A stretch of 64,000 nt of DNA from Fundidesulfovibrio putealis DSM 16056 (GCF_000429325.1 NZ_AUBQ01000004.1:310001-374000); one strand, 5' to 3'; shown: positions 1 through 9,245, counted from the stretch's first letter. The notes: generated by a model from the sequence alone, not told the origin. Numbers and translations are program-made.

Positions 1-1872
1 GCGGGGCTGGAAGCCATCGTGGGCGGGGGCCTCAAGGCCTCCGCCTACCTGGCCGTCCTCCTCAAGCAGACGCCTGCATACGCCGCTGAAATGGTGGCCA
101 AGTTCCGCGAAGCCTACGGCCTGAGTGAGAACGAGCTGGTCAAGATGGCGGACCTGACCCAGAAGGCCAAGTTCGCCTTCGGCATGGCTCCAGACGAGAT
201 CAAGGCCGCCGCGTCCTATTCCGGTGCCATGCTCAACACGCTCAAGCTCACCGGAGCGGAGAACGCCAAGATGATGCTGGCGTTCCAGGGCGCTGCCAGC
301 CAGCGCATGCTGGAGGGCAGCCAGTTCGGCACCAACTTCTCCATGATGCTCTCCCAGATCGGCCAGCTGGACTCCAAGCTGGGGCGAAACTCCAAGGCGA
401 TGAAGCAGGTCAACGCGGAGCTTGATCACTACGGGATCAATCTCCAGTTCTTCAACAAGAAGGGAGAGTTCGGCGGCCTGGAAAACCTGTTCAAACAGAT
501 GGAAAAGCTCCGGGTGCTCTCCCAGGAAGAGCGGCTCCTGGTTCTGACCAAACTGTTCGGGCAGGAGGGCATGCGCCCGGCCAGCCTCGCCGTGGACATG
601 GGAGTGACGGGGCTGCACGAGGCGGTGGCCACCCTGGACCGGCAGGCCGACATCATGCAGCGCATCGACCACGCCACCAAGTCGGCCAAGAATACCTGGG
701 AGGCTTTCACCGGCACCCTCACGAACCTGGCGGCTGCCCTGGGCGGCCCCATGGTCACGGCCTTGTACCCCCTGCTGAACAAGCTCAACGAGCTGACTGG
801 AGGCCCGCTCATGCTTTGGGTGGAGCAGAACCAGGATCTTGTGAAGTGGTTGGGCATCGGCGCGCTGGCCACGGGAGTGCTGCTCATCGGCCTTGGCGGC
901 CTGGGCATCGCCGCATCGTTTGCGGCGCGCGGATTCGCGGTGGCCGCCGGGGGCCTCAAGCTGCTGGCTGGCGGCATCGGCTGGGCCGTCACGGCGGTCA
1001 GGGGGCTTTCCCTGGCCATGCTTTCCAACCCTGTCGGGCTGATTGTGGGCGCGCTGGTCGTGGGAGCGCTGCTCGTCTACAAGTACTGGGTTCCCATCAA
1101 GAACTTCTTCATCGGCTTCTGGGAAGGGCTCAAGCAGGGGCTCGCGCCGGTCCTGCCGCTTTTCGCGCGTCTGGGGGCGGTGTTGTCCTGGGCGGCCACG
1201 CCTCTCAAGATGCTGTGGCGGTGGTTCATGAACCTGCTCACGCCCGTTGACGATGCCGGAAACAAGGCGCTGGCGTTCGGCCAGAGAGTGGGTTTGGCCC
1301 TGGGAAAAATCGGCCACTACGCGATCGCCGCCGTGACCGGTCTGGCGGAGCTGCCGAAAGTGTTTTTCGAGGCTGGTTCGAACATCATCACCTCGATCTA
1401 TCAGGGTGTGCAGTCCAAGGCGCAGATGCTGCTGGACAAGGTCAAGGAGATCGCGGGCAAGGTCCGCGCGTACTTCCCGTTCAGCCCGGCCAAGGAAGGC
1501 CCGCTGCGCGACATCCACAAGATCAAGTTCGTGGAGACCATCGCCGCAGCCATGCAGCCCGGCCCGCTGGTCAAGGCCGCGTCCGGCGTGGCGGCTGCGG
1601 GCATGCTGGCCCTGGCCCCTCTTTCGACCCCGAACGCCCTGGCCATGCCGCGCCCGGCCCCGACGCTGGCCTCTGGCTCTGCGGCCCATGCCCCTGGAGC
1701 AGGCGGAGCTGGCGGACAGATCACCGTCAACTTCTCGCCCCAGATCACCGTGAACGGCCAGGGCGGGCAGGAAAGCGCCGACCAGGTGCTTGCCGCCCTG
1801 CGCTCCAAGATGCCCGAGCTTCTGCGCATGATCTCCCAGGCCCAGGCCGTCCGGGACAGGAGGGCCTTCTAA
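1..1872 (+). CDS. Phage tail tape measure protein (5' end cut by window)
   Basis: Tape measure proteins set tail length and sit inside the tail tube. The frame is open to the left edge; the first in-frame start is a GTG at 19, but the gene clearly begins outside the window. The visible 623 codons show an amphipathic N-terminal part, a long hydrophobic stretch about residues 280-360 with several Gly/Ala/Leu segments, and an Ala/Pro-rich C-terminus with a short QITVN repeat. This layout, and gpU/gpX/gpD homologues directly downstream, match the P2 gpT family (TP901 type). The stop is followed immediately by the next start, so translation is probably coupled. What is missing is the coiled-coil N-terminus. 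Confidence is high for the role and low for the true start. Confidence 0.88.
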   Translation, partial: AGLEAIVGGGLKASAYLAVLLKQTPAYAAEMVAKFREAYGLSENELVKMADLTQKAKFAFGMAPDEIKAAASYSGAMLNTLKLTGAENAKMMLAFQGAASQRMLEGSQFGTNFSMMLSQIGQLDSKLGRNSKAMKQVNAELDHYGINLQFFNKKGEFGGLENLFKQMEKLRVLSQEERLLVLTKLFGQEGMRPASLAVDMGVTGLHEAVATLDRQADIMQRIDHATKSAKNTWEAFTGTLTNLAAALGGPMVTALYPLLNKLNELTGGPLMLWVEQNQDLVKWLGIGALATGVLLIGLGGLGIAASFAARGFAVAAGGLKLLAGGIGWAVTAVRGLSLAMLSNPVGLIVGALVVGALLVYKYWVPIKNFFIGFWEGLKQGLAPVLPLFARLGAVLSWAATPLKMLWRWFMNLLTPVDDAGNKALAFGQRVGLALGKIGHYAIAAVTGLAELPKVFFEAGSNIITSIYQGVQSKAQMLLDKVKEIAGKVRAYFPFSPAKEGPLRDIHKIKFVETIAAAMQPGPLVKAASGVAAAGMLALAPLSTPNALAMPRPAPTLASGSAAHAPGAGGAGGQITVNFSPQITVNGQGGQESADQVLAALRSKMPELLRMISQAQAVRDRRAF

Positions 1873-2958
1873 ATGTGGGCGCAACTGGGCGAAGTCGTCT
1901 TCGACATCCTCACCGCGCCTGATTCGTTCGAAGGCTCGAACAGCTGGGACTACGCTGAGCACAAGGTCGTCGGGGGCAAGCCCAAACTTCAGAGCACCGG
2001 CCAGGGGTTGGAAGAGCTAAACCTCGGCTACAGCCTGCACGTCAGCTACGCGGACCCCAAGGCCAGCCTGGACCGCTTCAAGGAAGCCGCCGGGAAGAAA
2101 GAACCCCTGGCGCTGATGATGGGCAGCGGCGAATACCGGGGCCGGTACGTCATCACCGCGTTGTCCGAGACGTATGGCCACACGGCCCCGGACGGGCGCA
2201 TCCTGTCCATTTCCGGCAGGCTCACCCTCAAGGAGCATGTGGGGCAGACCGCCGCGCCCCTGGGCGAGGCGCAGATCCTGGCCGGGGAGTCCCCCGCCGT
2301 GGCGGTCAAGGCGCTGGCGGACGCCGTCCCCGAAACCGGGCAGGAGGATGGCGTCAAGCCCTGGGTCAACCCCAACCTTCTGCCGGAAGACGTGGAAGCC
2401 TCCCTGCATGATCTGGACATCACTCCGGTCGAATGGCCGGACGCCCGCAACGTCCTGGAGAAGGGCTCGGAGCTGTCCGGCTGGAAGTCCTCCACGTTCG
2501 TAAAGGGCGTGACCGAGGTGGCCAAGGCGGCGGCAGGCATCGGCGCGACCGGCGTAAACGGGCTGGCCACCTCCGCAGCCGGGCTGCTCACCGCCGGGAT
2601 GACCACGCGCGACCCGTCCCAGGCCGTGGGCATGACCAAGGGTTTTCTCAGCTCGGTCCCCACCACGGCCATCTGGCAGACCGTTCAGCCCGCCATGCAG
2701 GGCGACTTCTTCGGCACCGCAGCCACCGCTGCGAAGAAGCTGGCCGGAAACCGCCTGGACACCCTGGCCCAGCACTTCCCCACCCGCGAAGCCGAGCAGA
2801 TGGCCAGGACGCTCGTCACCCGCCTGCCGGTCTATACCAAAATGCGCGGGACGCTGCTTGAGGCCGCCAACCGGGAGTCGCCGGTGCCGCGCGACCTGTT
2901 CGGGCAGGGCCGCTCCTTCTCCTGGATGCGCGACCAGGTGAGGTTCCCCACGACATGA
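1873..2958 (+). CDS. Tail protein gpU family with long C-terminal extension
   Basis: P2 gpU is a small tail-completion protein. The first 130 residues fit the family: a start like MWAQLGEVVFDI, a W-D-Y/H segment, and GSGEYRGRYVI, similar to the family's conserved GSG-x-Y-G-x-Y-V-I stretch. Family members are usually about 130-170 residues; this one is 361, so about 200 C-terminal residues are extra. That part is rich in Ala, Gly and Thr and resembles no domain I recognise. The gene starts on the base after the tape measure stop and overlaps gpX by four bases (ATGA). The position between gpT and gpX is the P2 order. Confidence 0.75.
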   Translation: MWAQLGEVVFDILTAPDSFEGSNSWDYAEHKVVGGKPKLQSTGQGLEELNLGYSLHVSYADPKASLDRFKEAAGKKEPLALMMGSGEYRGRYVITALSETYGHTAPDGRILSISGRLTLKEHVGQTAAPLGEAQILAGESPAVAVKALADAVPETGQEDGVKPWVNPNLLPEDVEASLHDLDITPVEWPDARNVLEKGSELSGWKSSTFVKGVTEVAKAAAGIGATGVNGLATSAAGLLTAGMTTRDPSQAVGMTKGFLSSVPTTAIWQTVQPAMQGDFFGTAATAAKKLAGNRLDTLAQHFPTREAEQMARTLVTRLPVYTKMRGTLLEAANRESPVPRDLFGQGRSFSWMRDQVRFPTT

Positions 2959-3173
2959 CCACCTTCCTGGAACACCTGACCGTGGAGGGCGAACGCTGGG
3001 ACCTGCTGGCCTGGCGCTACTACCGCGACGCCCTGGCCTACGAGCGCATCATGGCCGCCAACCCGGACGTGCCCGTGTATCCCATCCTGCCCGGCGGCAT
3101 CATGCTGCTCATTCCCGTGGTCGAGGTCCAGACCGCCGCGCCCAAGGAGAAGCTGCCGCCATGGAAACGATAA
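2955..3173 (+). CDS. Tail protein gpX (LysM-like)
   Basis: A 72-residue protein of the phage tail protein X family, a small LysM-like baseplate or tube-completion component. It has the family's signature W-D-L-L-A-W-R-Y-Y segment near residue 20, then NPDVPVYPILPGG, equivalent to the usual NP...P.LP.G pattern ahead of a hydrophobic beta strand. The start overlaps the gpU stop (ATGA) and the 3' end overlaps gpD by 13 bases, typical of a coupled phage operon. The length equals the family norm. Confidence 0.85.
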   Translation: MTTFLEHLTVEGERWDLLAWRYYRDALAYERIMAANPDVPVYPILPGGIMLLIPVVEVQTAAPKEKLPPWKR

Positions 3174-4159
3174 GGGAAACGGTAAGGGAACCCGCCTGGT
3201 TCATCACCTGGTCGGGCCGCGAGGCGTCCACCGCGCTTGGGCCGTACCTCGAGAGCCTCACCTACACGGACGCGGCCCACGGCGAGTCCGACGAGCTGAC
3301 GCTCACCCTGGAGGACGCCGAGGGCGGCTTCATGAACGAATGGTACGTCACCAAAGGCGACGTGATCAGCGCCCGCATCGGCTACGTGGGCGAGGCCACG
3401 GTGGACTGCGGCCTGTTCGAGGTCGAAGAGGTGGGCTTCGACGGCCCGCCATCCATCGTGAACATCCGCGCCCTGGCCGCCGGGGTGTCCAAGACGCTTC
3501 GAACCGAGCGTTCAAAAGCCTACGAGGGCAAGACCCTGCGCCAGATCGCCCAGGAGATCGCGGGGCGGCACGGCTTCACGGTGGTGGGCGACGTGGCGGA
3601 CGTGGAGCTCAAGCGCGCCACGCAGAACCAGGAGAAGGATCTGTCCTTCCTCAAGCGTCTGGCCGAGCAGCATGGCCACCTGTTTTCGGTGAAGGGCGAC
3701 CAGCTGGTGTTCGCGCGCTCCGGAAGCCTCACCTCGCGCGCGCCGTCCTGCGTGTTCAATGAAAAGACCCAAGTCACCTGGAGCTTCAGGGACAAAGGCG
3801 TCCAGACCTACAAGTCCGCCCACGTGGCCTACCACGACCCGGCCACCAAGCGCGTCAACGAGCACACGCAGCGGGAAGACGCCCCGGACGGCGTAGCCGA
3901 CACCCTCAAGCTCACGAAGCGGGCCGAGAGCAAGGCCCACGCCGCACTCATGTCCAAGTCCGCCCTGGACGCCGCCAACGACTCCCGGTTCGAGGGAACG
4001 CTCACCATGGAAGGCGATCCCCTGGCCATGTCCGGCAACACCGTGGCCGTGGCCGGGTTCGGAAAGCTGGACGGGACCTGGTTCATCGACAAGTCCACCC
4101 ACACCATCACGCGCGGCGGGGGCTACTCCACCAGTCTGGAGGTGAAGCGTGGGGCTTAA
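3161..4159 (+). CDS. Baseplate hub protein gpD (late control D family)
   Basis: The 332-residue product matches the gpD/gp27-like hub family that forms the tip of the contractile tail and holds the spike. Visible markers are a beta-rich N-terminus with SGREAST, a central KTLRQIAQEIAGRHG segment, and EKDLSFLKRLAEQHGHLFSVKGDQLVF, the most conserved gpD block (residues about 155-180). The ATG at 3161 lies inside the end of gpX. The stop overlaps the downstream gpV gene. In P2 the late control protein D is a tail protein despite its name, so no regulatory role is claimed. Confidence 0.88.
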   Translation: METIRETVREPAWFITWSGREASTALGPYLESLTYTDAAHGESDELTLTLEDAEGGFMNEWYVTKGDVISARIGYVGEATVDCGLFEVEEVGFDGPPSIVNIRALAAGVSKTLRTERSKAYEGKTLRQIAQEIAGRHGFTVVGDVADVELKRATQNQEKDLSFLKRLAEQHGHLFSVKGDQLVFARSGSLTSRAPSCVFNEKTQVTWSFRDKGVQTYKSAHVAYHDPATKRVNEHTQREDAPDGVADTLKLTKRAESKAHAALMSKSALDAANDSRFEGTLTMEGDPLAMSGNTVAVAGFGKLDGTWFIDKSTHTITRGGGYSTSLEVKRGA

Positions 4160-4769
4160 GTTCGGCGTGGTCTGCGCCGTGGACGCGGCCCGCGCCGTTG
4201 TCCGCGTGAAGTTCGCGGACAACGAGGATCTGGAATCCTGGTGGCTGCCGGTGGCCGCGCCGTTCACCCTGGCCAACAAGGCGTACCTGCTGCCCCAGGA
4301 GGGCGAGCACGTGGCCTGCCTGATGGACGAGAACTGCGAGGCGGGCGTGGTGGTCGGCGCGATCTACTCGGAGGCGGACAAGCCGCCGGTGGACGAGGCC
4401 AGCAAGTTCCACATCCTGTTCGAGGACGGAACGGCGCTGGAATACGACACCAAGGCCCACCACCTGAAGGCGCTGGTGAAGGGTTCAGTGGAGCTGACAG
4501 CGGAGAAGTCTGTACGCGTGGAGTCGGAAACGGAGCTTGAGCTGGTGGGACGACGGCGCATCGTGATGCGCTCCCCGCGCATCGAATGGCTGCCGCTCGA
4601 AGGCGAGGAAGACTGCGAGGCCGAGGTGGCCGCCAACTTCCGCCTCCGGGGAACGCTCCGGCACGAAGGGCTTTACGACCACGTGGGCGATCAAGTCAAC
4701 GACGGCGACGTGAAGGTCACCGGAGAAATCAGGGACGAAAAGGGCAACACGAACCATCATGAGCATTGA
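4149..4769 (+). CDS. Baseplate assembly protein gpV (spike)
   Basis: The 206-residue product is a phage baseplate assembly protein V, the spike that punctures the outer membrane. The N-terminal OB-fold is visible: GVVCAVDAARAVVRVKF, then a W-W-L-P-V segment and a G-E-H-V-A-C-L-M-D block. The rest is the beta-helical repeat region. The start is a GTG at 4149 inside the gpD stop region. The end overlaps the gp25-like gene by 11 bases. A histidine pair lies at the very C-terminus (TNHHEH), as in metal-binding spike tips; that function is inferred. Confidence 0.85.
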   Translation: MGLKFGVVCAVDAARAVVRVKFADNEDLESWWLPVAAPFTLANKAYLLPQEGEHVACLMDENCEAGVVVGAIYSEADKPPVDEASKFHILFEDGTALEYDTKAHHLKALVKGSVELTAEKSVRVESETELELVGRRRIVMRSPRIEWLPLEGEEDCEAEVAANFRLRGTLRHEGLYDHVGDQVNDGDVKVTGEIRDEKGNTNHHEH

Positions 4770-5139
4770 CGCGCGCAGCATCAGATCGGCGGACTGGTCG
4801 CCGGAGGTTGGGAGCATCGGCCAGGTGGTCGAGGCCCTGAACGACATCCGCCAGGCCATCTCCATCCTGCTCAAGACGCCCAAGGGTTCCGACCCGCACC
4901 GCCCCGAATTCGGCTGCGACGCCTGGCGCTACCTGGACAAGCCCGTGACCGTGGCCGTGCCCAACGTGATCCGCGAATGCACCGACGCCGTGGAGCGCTG
5001 GGAGCCCCGCGCCAAGCTCAAACGCATCACCTGGAGCGTGGACGGCTCCACCCTGGAACTCACCCTGGAATGGACCGCCGCCCTGGCCGGACAGACGCAA
5101 ACCCAGCAGGTTTCCTATGGCTTCGTCGACGCTGCCTGA
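4759..5139 (+). CDS. Baseplate wedge protein gpW/gp25 family
   Basis: A 126-residue protein of the GPW/gp25 family, a lysozyme-like baseplate wedge component. The diagnostic stretch is ILLKTPKGSDPHRPEFGCD (residues about 37-55), equivalent to the family's I...L.T..GER.mrPeFGs. It overlaps gpV upstream and gpJ downstream, which is the canonical V-W-J order. Length is typical. Confidence 0.9.
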   Translation: MSIDARSIRSADWSPEVGSIGQVVEALNDIRQAISILLKTPKGSDPHRPEFGCDAWRYLDKPVTVAVPNVIRECTDAVERWEPRAKLKRITWSVDGSTLELTLEWTAALAGQTQTQQVSYGFVDAA

Positions 5140-6238
5140 ACCCTCCTTCGTGGACCGCGACGGCGCGTCCATCACGGCGGACGCGGTGGCCATGTACGAG
5201 GCCATGACCGGCAAGACGCTCTATCCCGCCCAGCCGGAGCGCCTGCTGGTGGACGTGGTGGCCTACCGCGAGCTGATCTGGCGCATCGCCCAGAACGAGG
5301 CGGCGAAGCTGAACCTCGTGCGCTACTCGCGCGGCCCCATCCTGGACTACCTGGGCGAGCTGGTGCGCGTCTACCGCTTGGAAGCCCAGCCCGCGCGCTG
5401 CACGGTTCGCGTGCGCCTAAAAGAGGCCCAGGCCGAAGCCGTGGTCATCCCGATGGGAACGGCCCTCACGGCCAAGGGCGGCGAGCTGACCTTCTCCACC
5501 ATGGCGGCGCTCTTGATCGAGCCGGGACTGATTACCGGGCAGGCGGAGGCCCGCGCCGATGCGGCGGGTACTTCGGGCAACGGCTTCATGGCCGGTGAAG
5601 TGGAGGCCGACGGCGTGCTGCCGGACGCGGTGGAATCCATCAGTTCGATCACCATGACCTACGGCGGCGCGGACGTGGAGGACGACGAGCGCCTGCGCCT
5701 GCGCATCCTGCTCGGGCCTGAAGGGTTCGCGGTGGCCGGTCCTTACGACGCCTACCGCGCAAACGCCCTGGCCGTGCATCAGGACATCGTGGACGTGGGA
5801 GTGTCCCAGCCCTGGCCGGGGCTTGTCGCGCTCTATCCGCTCATGAGGGCCGGGCAGCCCTCGCGGGAAATCCTGGATCTGGTGTTCGCGGCCTTGAACG
5901 ACCGCTCGGTGCGGCCCCTGTCGGACACGGTGTCCGTGCGTCAGCCGCGCCGGGTGGTCTTCGAGATCCGCGCCGGAATCACCCTGGCATCCTGGGCCGA
6001 TTCTGTTTCCGTGACCGCACAGGCCAAGGCTCTGCTGGAAGACCACGCCGCCGGGCTGCGTCTGAAGCTCGGCGGCGCGGTGGTGGCCAGCCGCATTCTC
6101 ACGCTGATCGGACAGGTGCCGGGCGTGCAGGACGTGGTCATGGAGGCCCCCGCTGCCAATATGACCCTGGCCGCCAACGAATACGCGGACTGCACGGCCA
6201 TCGCCGTGAACGTGACGGGGTTCGTCAATGCTGACTGA
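5117..6238 (+). CDS. Baseplate protein gpJ
   Basis: The 373-residue product is a baseplate J-like protein, an outer wedge component of contractile tails. Evidence is the N-terminal LPEPSFVDRDG, the central YGGADVEDDERLRLRI block around residue 180 (the most conserved J motif, E-D-D-x-x-x-R-x-R-I) and an alternating alpha/beta C-terminus. It overlaps gp25 by 23 bases and gpI by 11 bases. The order W-J-I supports the call. Confidence 0.9.
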   Translation: MASSTLPEPSFVDRDGASITADAVAMYEAMTGKTLYPAQPERLLVDVVAYRELIWRIAQNEAAKLNLVRYSRGPILDYLGELVRVYRLEAQPARCTVRVRLKEAQAEAVVIPMGTALTAKGGELTFSTMAALLIEPGLITGQAEARADAAGTSGNGFMAGEVEADGVLPDAVESISSITMTYGGADVEDDERLRLRILLGPEGFAVAGPYDAYRANALAVHQDIVDVGVSQPWPGLVALYPLMRAGQPSREILDLVFAALNDRSVRPLSDTVSVRQPRRVVFEIRAGITLASWADSVSVTAQAKALLEDHAAGLRLKLGGAVVASRILTLIGQVPGVQDVVMEAPAANMTLAANEYADCTAIAVNVTGFVNAD

Positions 6239-6839
6239 AGATCTGCTGCCGCCCGGCATCGCCGACGAATCGGGCAAGGCCCTGGCCGCCATCGTGGACG
6301 GGATCGAGCTGCTGGACCTGTCTGTGCCCCTGGTGAATCTGGTGGACCGGGCAGCCCCGGACATCCTGCCGCACCTGCTCGATCAGTTCCACGTGGACTT
6401 CATCCGCCCCGACGCCTCCGAGGAGGACAGACGGGAGAAGGTCAAGAATTCGGTGGACTGGCACCGCCGCAAGGGAACGCCCGCCCACCTGGAAGCCCTG
6501 GTCCGGGAGATGACCGGGCTCACGTCGCGCATCCGCGAGAAGAAGTATTTCCTGCTCGGACGCACCGGCCTGGGGCAGCCCCTGGCCCAGCCGCCCAGGT
6601 CGGGCTTTAGGCTGGGAAGCTCCAAGCTCGGCAGGGACGGCCTGGGCATGCCCGACCGCTGGTTCGAATTCGACATCAACCTGGACAGCCGCCAGGCCCG
6701 CGAGTCCGCCGTCGCCGCCCGCGACGTGGACGCCCTGGCCACGGCGGTCAAGCCCGCCCGCTGCCGCCACGTCACGCGCTTCGGCCCCATCCTGCTGGGA
6801 CATCCGCAGTACGCCCGGCTGGGCGTGGACACCTTTTAG
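6228..6839 (+). CDS. Tail protein gpI
   Basis: The 203-residue product fits the P2 gpI tail protein family, a baseplate component linking wedge to fibres. A characteristic segment is LPHLLDQFHVDFI near residue 45, followed by W-H-R-R-K-G-T-P, the family's signature G-T block. The gene overlaps the gpJ stop. Its stop lies eight bases ahead of the fibre gene, with an AGGAGA ribosome binding site in the gap. Confidence 0.85.
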   Translation: MLTEDLLPPGIADESGKALAAIVDGIELLDLSVPLVNLVDRAAPDILPHLLDQFHVDFIRPDASEEDRREKVKNSVDWHRRKGTPAHLEALVREMTGLTSRIREKKYFLLGRTGLGQPLAQPPRSGFRLGSSKLGRDGLGMPDRWFEFDINLDSRQARESAVAARDVDALATAVKPARCRHVTRFGPILLGHPQYARLGVDTF

Positions 6840-6847
6840 GAGACACT

Positions 6848-8179
6848 ATGCCGATACCCGCATTCGCCACCGGCCCCGGCTACATCAAAGGCCGTTCGCA
6901 CACGTTCGAACACGAGGAACCGTTGCCCGAGCAGATGGTCAACCTGCTCCAGGACGATCTTTCGCTGCTTTCGGGCGCGCTGACCACAACCATCGCCCAG
7001 CTGTTCATGCCCGCCGTGTTCACTACGGACCACAAGATGCCCTGCATCGCCGGGGCGGACCAGGTCACGGTGGAGGACAACGTGCTGTTCATGGTGGGCG
7101 GGGTGCTCTTCAACACCCGCGACCTGACCAGCCGGGTCTTCCAGGTGCCGGACTACGCCACACGCTTCCTGCGTGCCTCCGTTGCCCCAGAGTGCGGCGA
7201 GCTGGCGGCCTACGAGACCCTGCCCGGAGTCATCGCCGACCCGTTGGACCGGCAGCTCAAAGTCACCCTGGCCATGGTGAACGGCGACGAGACCGACCCG
7301 CCCGGCACCGGCGGCGGAGCCACCACGCGCACCAACATGCGCCTGCTCAAGGCCGTGAAGGGCGGGCCGGGCAGCATCCCGGCCATCACCCTCTACGCCA
7401 ACGCACCCAGCGAGGTGGCCCAGAGCGGAGGAGCGTCCGGGGCGCTGCCCGCCGGTCTCATCGTGCCCAGCACGAATCCCGTTGAACCGTGCGCCCTGCG
7501 CTGCAACGGCGGAGTCTACAGCCGGACCACGTATTCGGCGTTGTTCGAACGCCTGGGCACCATTGAGGGCGACATCCTGCCCGCCGATGGCGTGAGCGCC
7601 ATCTCCGTGGACTCCAGCTCAGACCGCGTCACCATCGACCGCGCCCTTCCGGTGGGTTCGGTCATCCGCCTGTCCAGCACCGGCAGCCTGCCGGGCGGGC
7701 TTCAGCCCGGCACGGACTACCATGTGCGCGAACAGTCCGGCGCGTCCTTCAAGGTGAGCGAGACGCCCAACGGCCTGATCGTGGACCTGACCAACAACGG
7801 TTCCGGCACGCTCACGGTGCTTTCATGGAGTTTCCGCACGCCGGTGCTGGGCGGCTACTTCCTGCGCGGCGTGGACGACGGCGCTGGCGTGGATCTCGGT
7901 GCCGAGACGCGCCAGGCGCGCGGCGACGGCCAGACCGGAGACAAGCCGCTCACCGTCCAGATGGACAGCCTGAAAAGCCACATCCACCCGCTCGACATGG
8001 GCCTGCAAGGCATTGGCGAGGGCAGCGCCTGGGCGTTCGGCGACCGCGAGGCGGGCCAGTGGGGCAACCCGAATCCCTGCCCCATGAACACCACGACCTG
8101 TCAGCCCACCGGGGGCGTGGAGAACCTGGTCCGCAACAAGAGCGTCTACTACCACATCACCCACGGACTGCCGTTCTAA
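6848..8179 (+). CDS. Tail fibre protein with collar-like C-terminus
   Basis: A 443-residue fibre candidate. The N-terminal 200 residues are not a family I recognise but probably attach to the baseplate, as this is the gpH position. The C-terminal third carries features of the phage tail-collar/microvirus fibre domain: P-V-L-G-G-Y-F-L-R-G-V-D-D-G, then a D-x-G-x-x-T-R-Q-A-R-G-D-G stretch and S-L-K-S-H-I-H-P, where histidines usually coordinate metal in the trimeric tip. The ATG at 6848 has AGGAG six bases upstream. It likely determines host range; which receptor is bound cannot be read from sequence. Confidence 0.75.
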   Translation: MPIPAFATGPGYIKGRSHTFEHEEPLPEQMVNLLQDDLSLLSGALTTTIAQLFMPAVFTTDHKMPCIAGADQVTVEDNVLFMVGGVLFNTRDLTSRVFQVPDYATRFLRASVAPECGELAAYETLPGVIADPLDRQLKVTLAMVNGDETDPPGTGGGATTRTNMRLLKAVKGGPGSIPAITLYANAPSEVAQSGGASGALPAGLIVPSTNPVEPCALRCNGGVYSRTTYSALFERLGTIEGDILPADGVSAISVDSSSDRVTIDRALPVGSVIRLSSTGSLPGGLQPGTDYHVREQSGASFKVSETPNGLIVDLTNNGSGTLTVLSWSFRTPVLGGYFLRGVDDGAGVDLGAETRQARGDGQTGDKPLTVQMDSLKSHIHPLDMGLQGIGEGSAWAFGDREAGQWGNPNPCPMNTTTCQPTGGVENLVRNKSVYYHITHGLPF

Positions 8180-8191
8180 GGAGGCGTTCGA

Positions 8192-8695
8192 ATGCTGTTC
8201 TATCGCTATCACCCGGTCACGAAGGAATACCTTGGCCCGGTCCAGGAATACCCGGACCCGCGCACCGGCGGCCACACCGCCCCGGCCAACGCGACCCATG
8301 TGGATCCTCCCGCCGTGGCGCGACGGCAGGTGGCCATCTTCGACGAGGTGCAGGGCAAGTGGTCCGTGGCCGCTGACTTCCGTGGCGTGCTCTTCTGGGA
8401 CATAACCTCCGGCGAGCAACTGGCCATCACGCAGATCGGCGTGACCCCGGACGCGGACATGACCGAGACGGCCCCGGCAGCGCCGGTCAAGACCGAAGCC
8501 GAGCTGGCCAGGGAGGCCCTGGCTCGTTCCGACTCCATGGACATGGCCCGCGTCTCCGAAGACCTTATCGACACGCTGGTGGCCAAGGGGGTGATCGCCA
8601 TGGCCGACCTTCCCCAGGCCGCCCAGGACAAGCTGATCGCCCGCAAGGCCGAGCGCGCCAAGCTCGCGCCCCAGCTCACGGGAGATGCGTCGTGA
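8192..8695 (+). CDS. Putative tail fibre assembly protein
   Basis: A 167-residue protein directly after the fibre gene, in the place where fibre chaperones are normally found. The first 70 residues (Y-H-P-V-T-K-E-Y-L-G, then P-P-A-V-A-R-R-Q-V-A-I-F-D-E) resemble the N-terminal pattern of Tfa/gp38-type chaperones, and the C-terminal half is a charged, probably helical tail. The family match is weak, so the call rests mainly on position. The GTGA overlap with the next gene indicates coupling; GGAGG lies eight to nine bases ahead of the start. Confidence 0.5.
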   Translation: MLFYRYHPVTKEYLGPVQEYPDPRTGGHTAPANATHVDPPAVARRQVAIFDEVQGKWSVAADFRGVLFWDITSGEQLAITQIGVTPDADMTETAPAAPVKTEAELAREALARSDSMDMARVSEDLIDTLVAKGVIAMADLPQAAQDKLIARKAERAKLAPQLTGDAS

Positions 8696-9015
8696 AGGAA
8701 CTGATCAACCGCTCAGATTACGTCCGCACGCTGCTCGGGGTCATCCCGACGCCCGACCACGTGGACAACCTGGTGCTGGCTGCGGACGTGTCGCAGACCG
8801 TTCCCGTACCCAGCGGCGCGGTCCACGTGCTGATGACCGGCGAGATGAACTACTTCGTCAAATACGGCCCCGGCCCCGCGCAGATCCCGGCGGAGTCGGT
8901 CACGAACGGAACCGGCCTGGAGTTGAACCCGCAGGGCAGGCGGCTGGAAGGCGTCACCCACATCACGGTGGCGGCCAGGGAGCCGGGCATCGTGCAGCTG
9001 GCGTTCTGGGGGTAA
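8692..9015 (+). CDS. Small prophage protein of unknown function
   Basis: A 107-residue product starting with GTG, overlapping the previous stop by four bases. I do not recognise the family. It has a short helical N-terminus, then a beta-rich body (V-P-V-P-S-G-A-V-H-V-L-M-T-G, and A-A-R-E-P-G-I-V-Q-L-A-F-W-G at the end), as in small fibre-decorating or receptor-tip proteins. The position inside the fibre cluster makes a structural role likely. Confidence 0.6.
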   Translation: MKELINRSDYVRTLLGVIPTPDHVDNLVLAADVSQTVPVPSGAVHVLMTGEMNYFVKYGPGPAQIPAESVTNGTGLELNPQGRRLEGVTHITVAAREPGIVQLAFWG

Positions 9016-9018
9016 ACC

Positions 9019-9243
9019 ATGGCGTACAACCACTTCCCACGCACCGGCAAGGCCGGGCCGCAAGGCGTCAAAGGGGACAGGGGCGACCCCGGCCAGCAGG
9101 GTGCCCAGGGGCCGCAGGGTCTTCAGGGTGCGCAGGGCGCTCCAGGCCCGGAAGGTCCGCAGGGGCCTCCCGGCCAGAACGCCTCGGGCGGCAGTGACCT
9201 CTTCTTCGCAACCATCCGAAAGCACTTCGGGGACTGGGGGTAA
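9019..9243 (+). CDS. Collagen-like small prophage protein
   Basis: A 74-residue protein whose centre is about 15 consecutive Gly-X-Y triplets (residues 10-54, for example [18 protein letters not shown]) with many prolines and glutamines. Such repeats form collagen triple helices and occur in phage fibres as rigid stalks. Short non-repeat ends (MAYNHFPRT and [16 protein letters not shown]) could be the trimerising caps. The start follows the preceding stop by three bases. It is too short to be a whole fibre and probably acts as a linker between baseplate and tip proteins. Confidence 0.75.
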   Translation: MAYNHFPRTGKAGPQGVKGDRGDPGQQGAQGPQGLQGAQGAPGPEGPQGPPGQNASGGSDLFFATIRKHFGDWG

Positions 9244-9245
9244 TC

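Noticed and set aside
5417-6364. Long minus-strand frame opposite gpJ
   Set aside because: A shadow of the strong codon bias of gpJ, without a recognisable domain.
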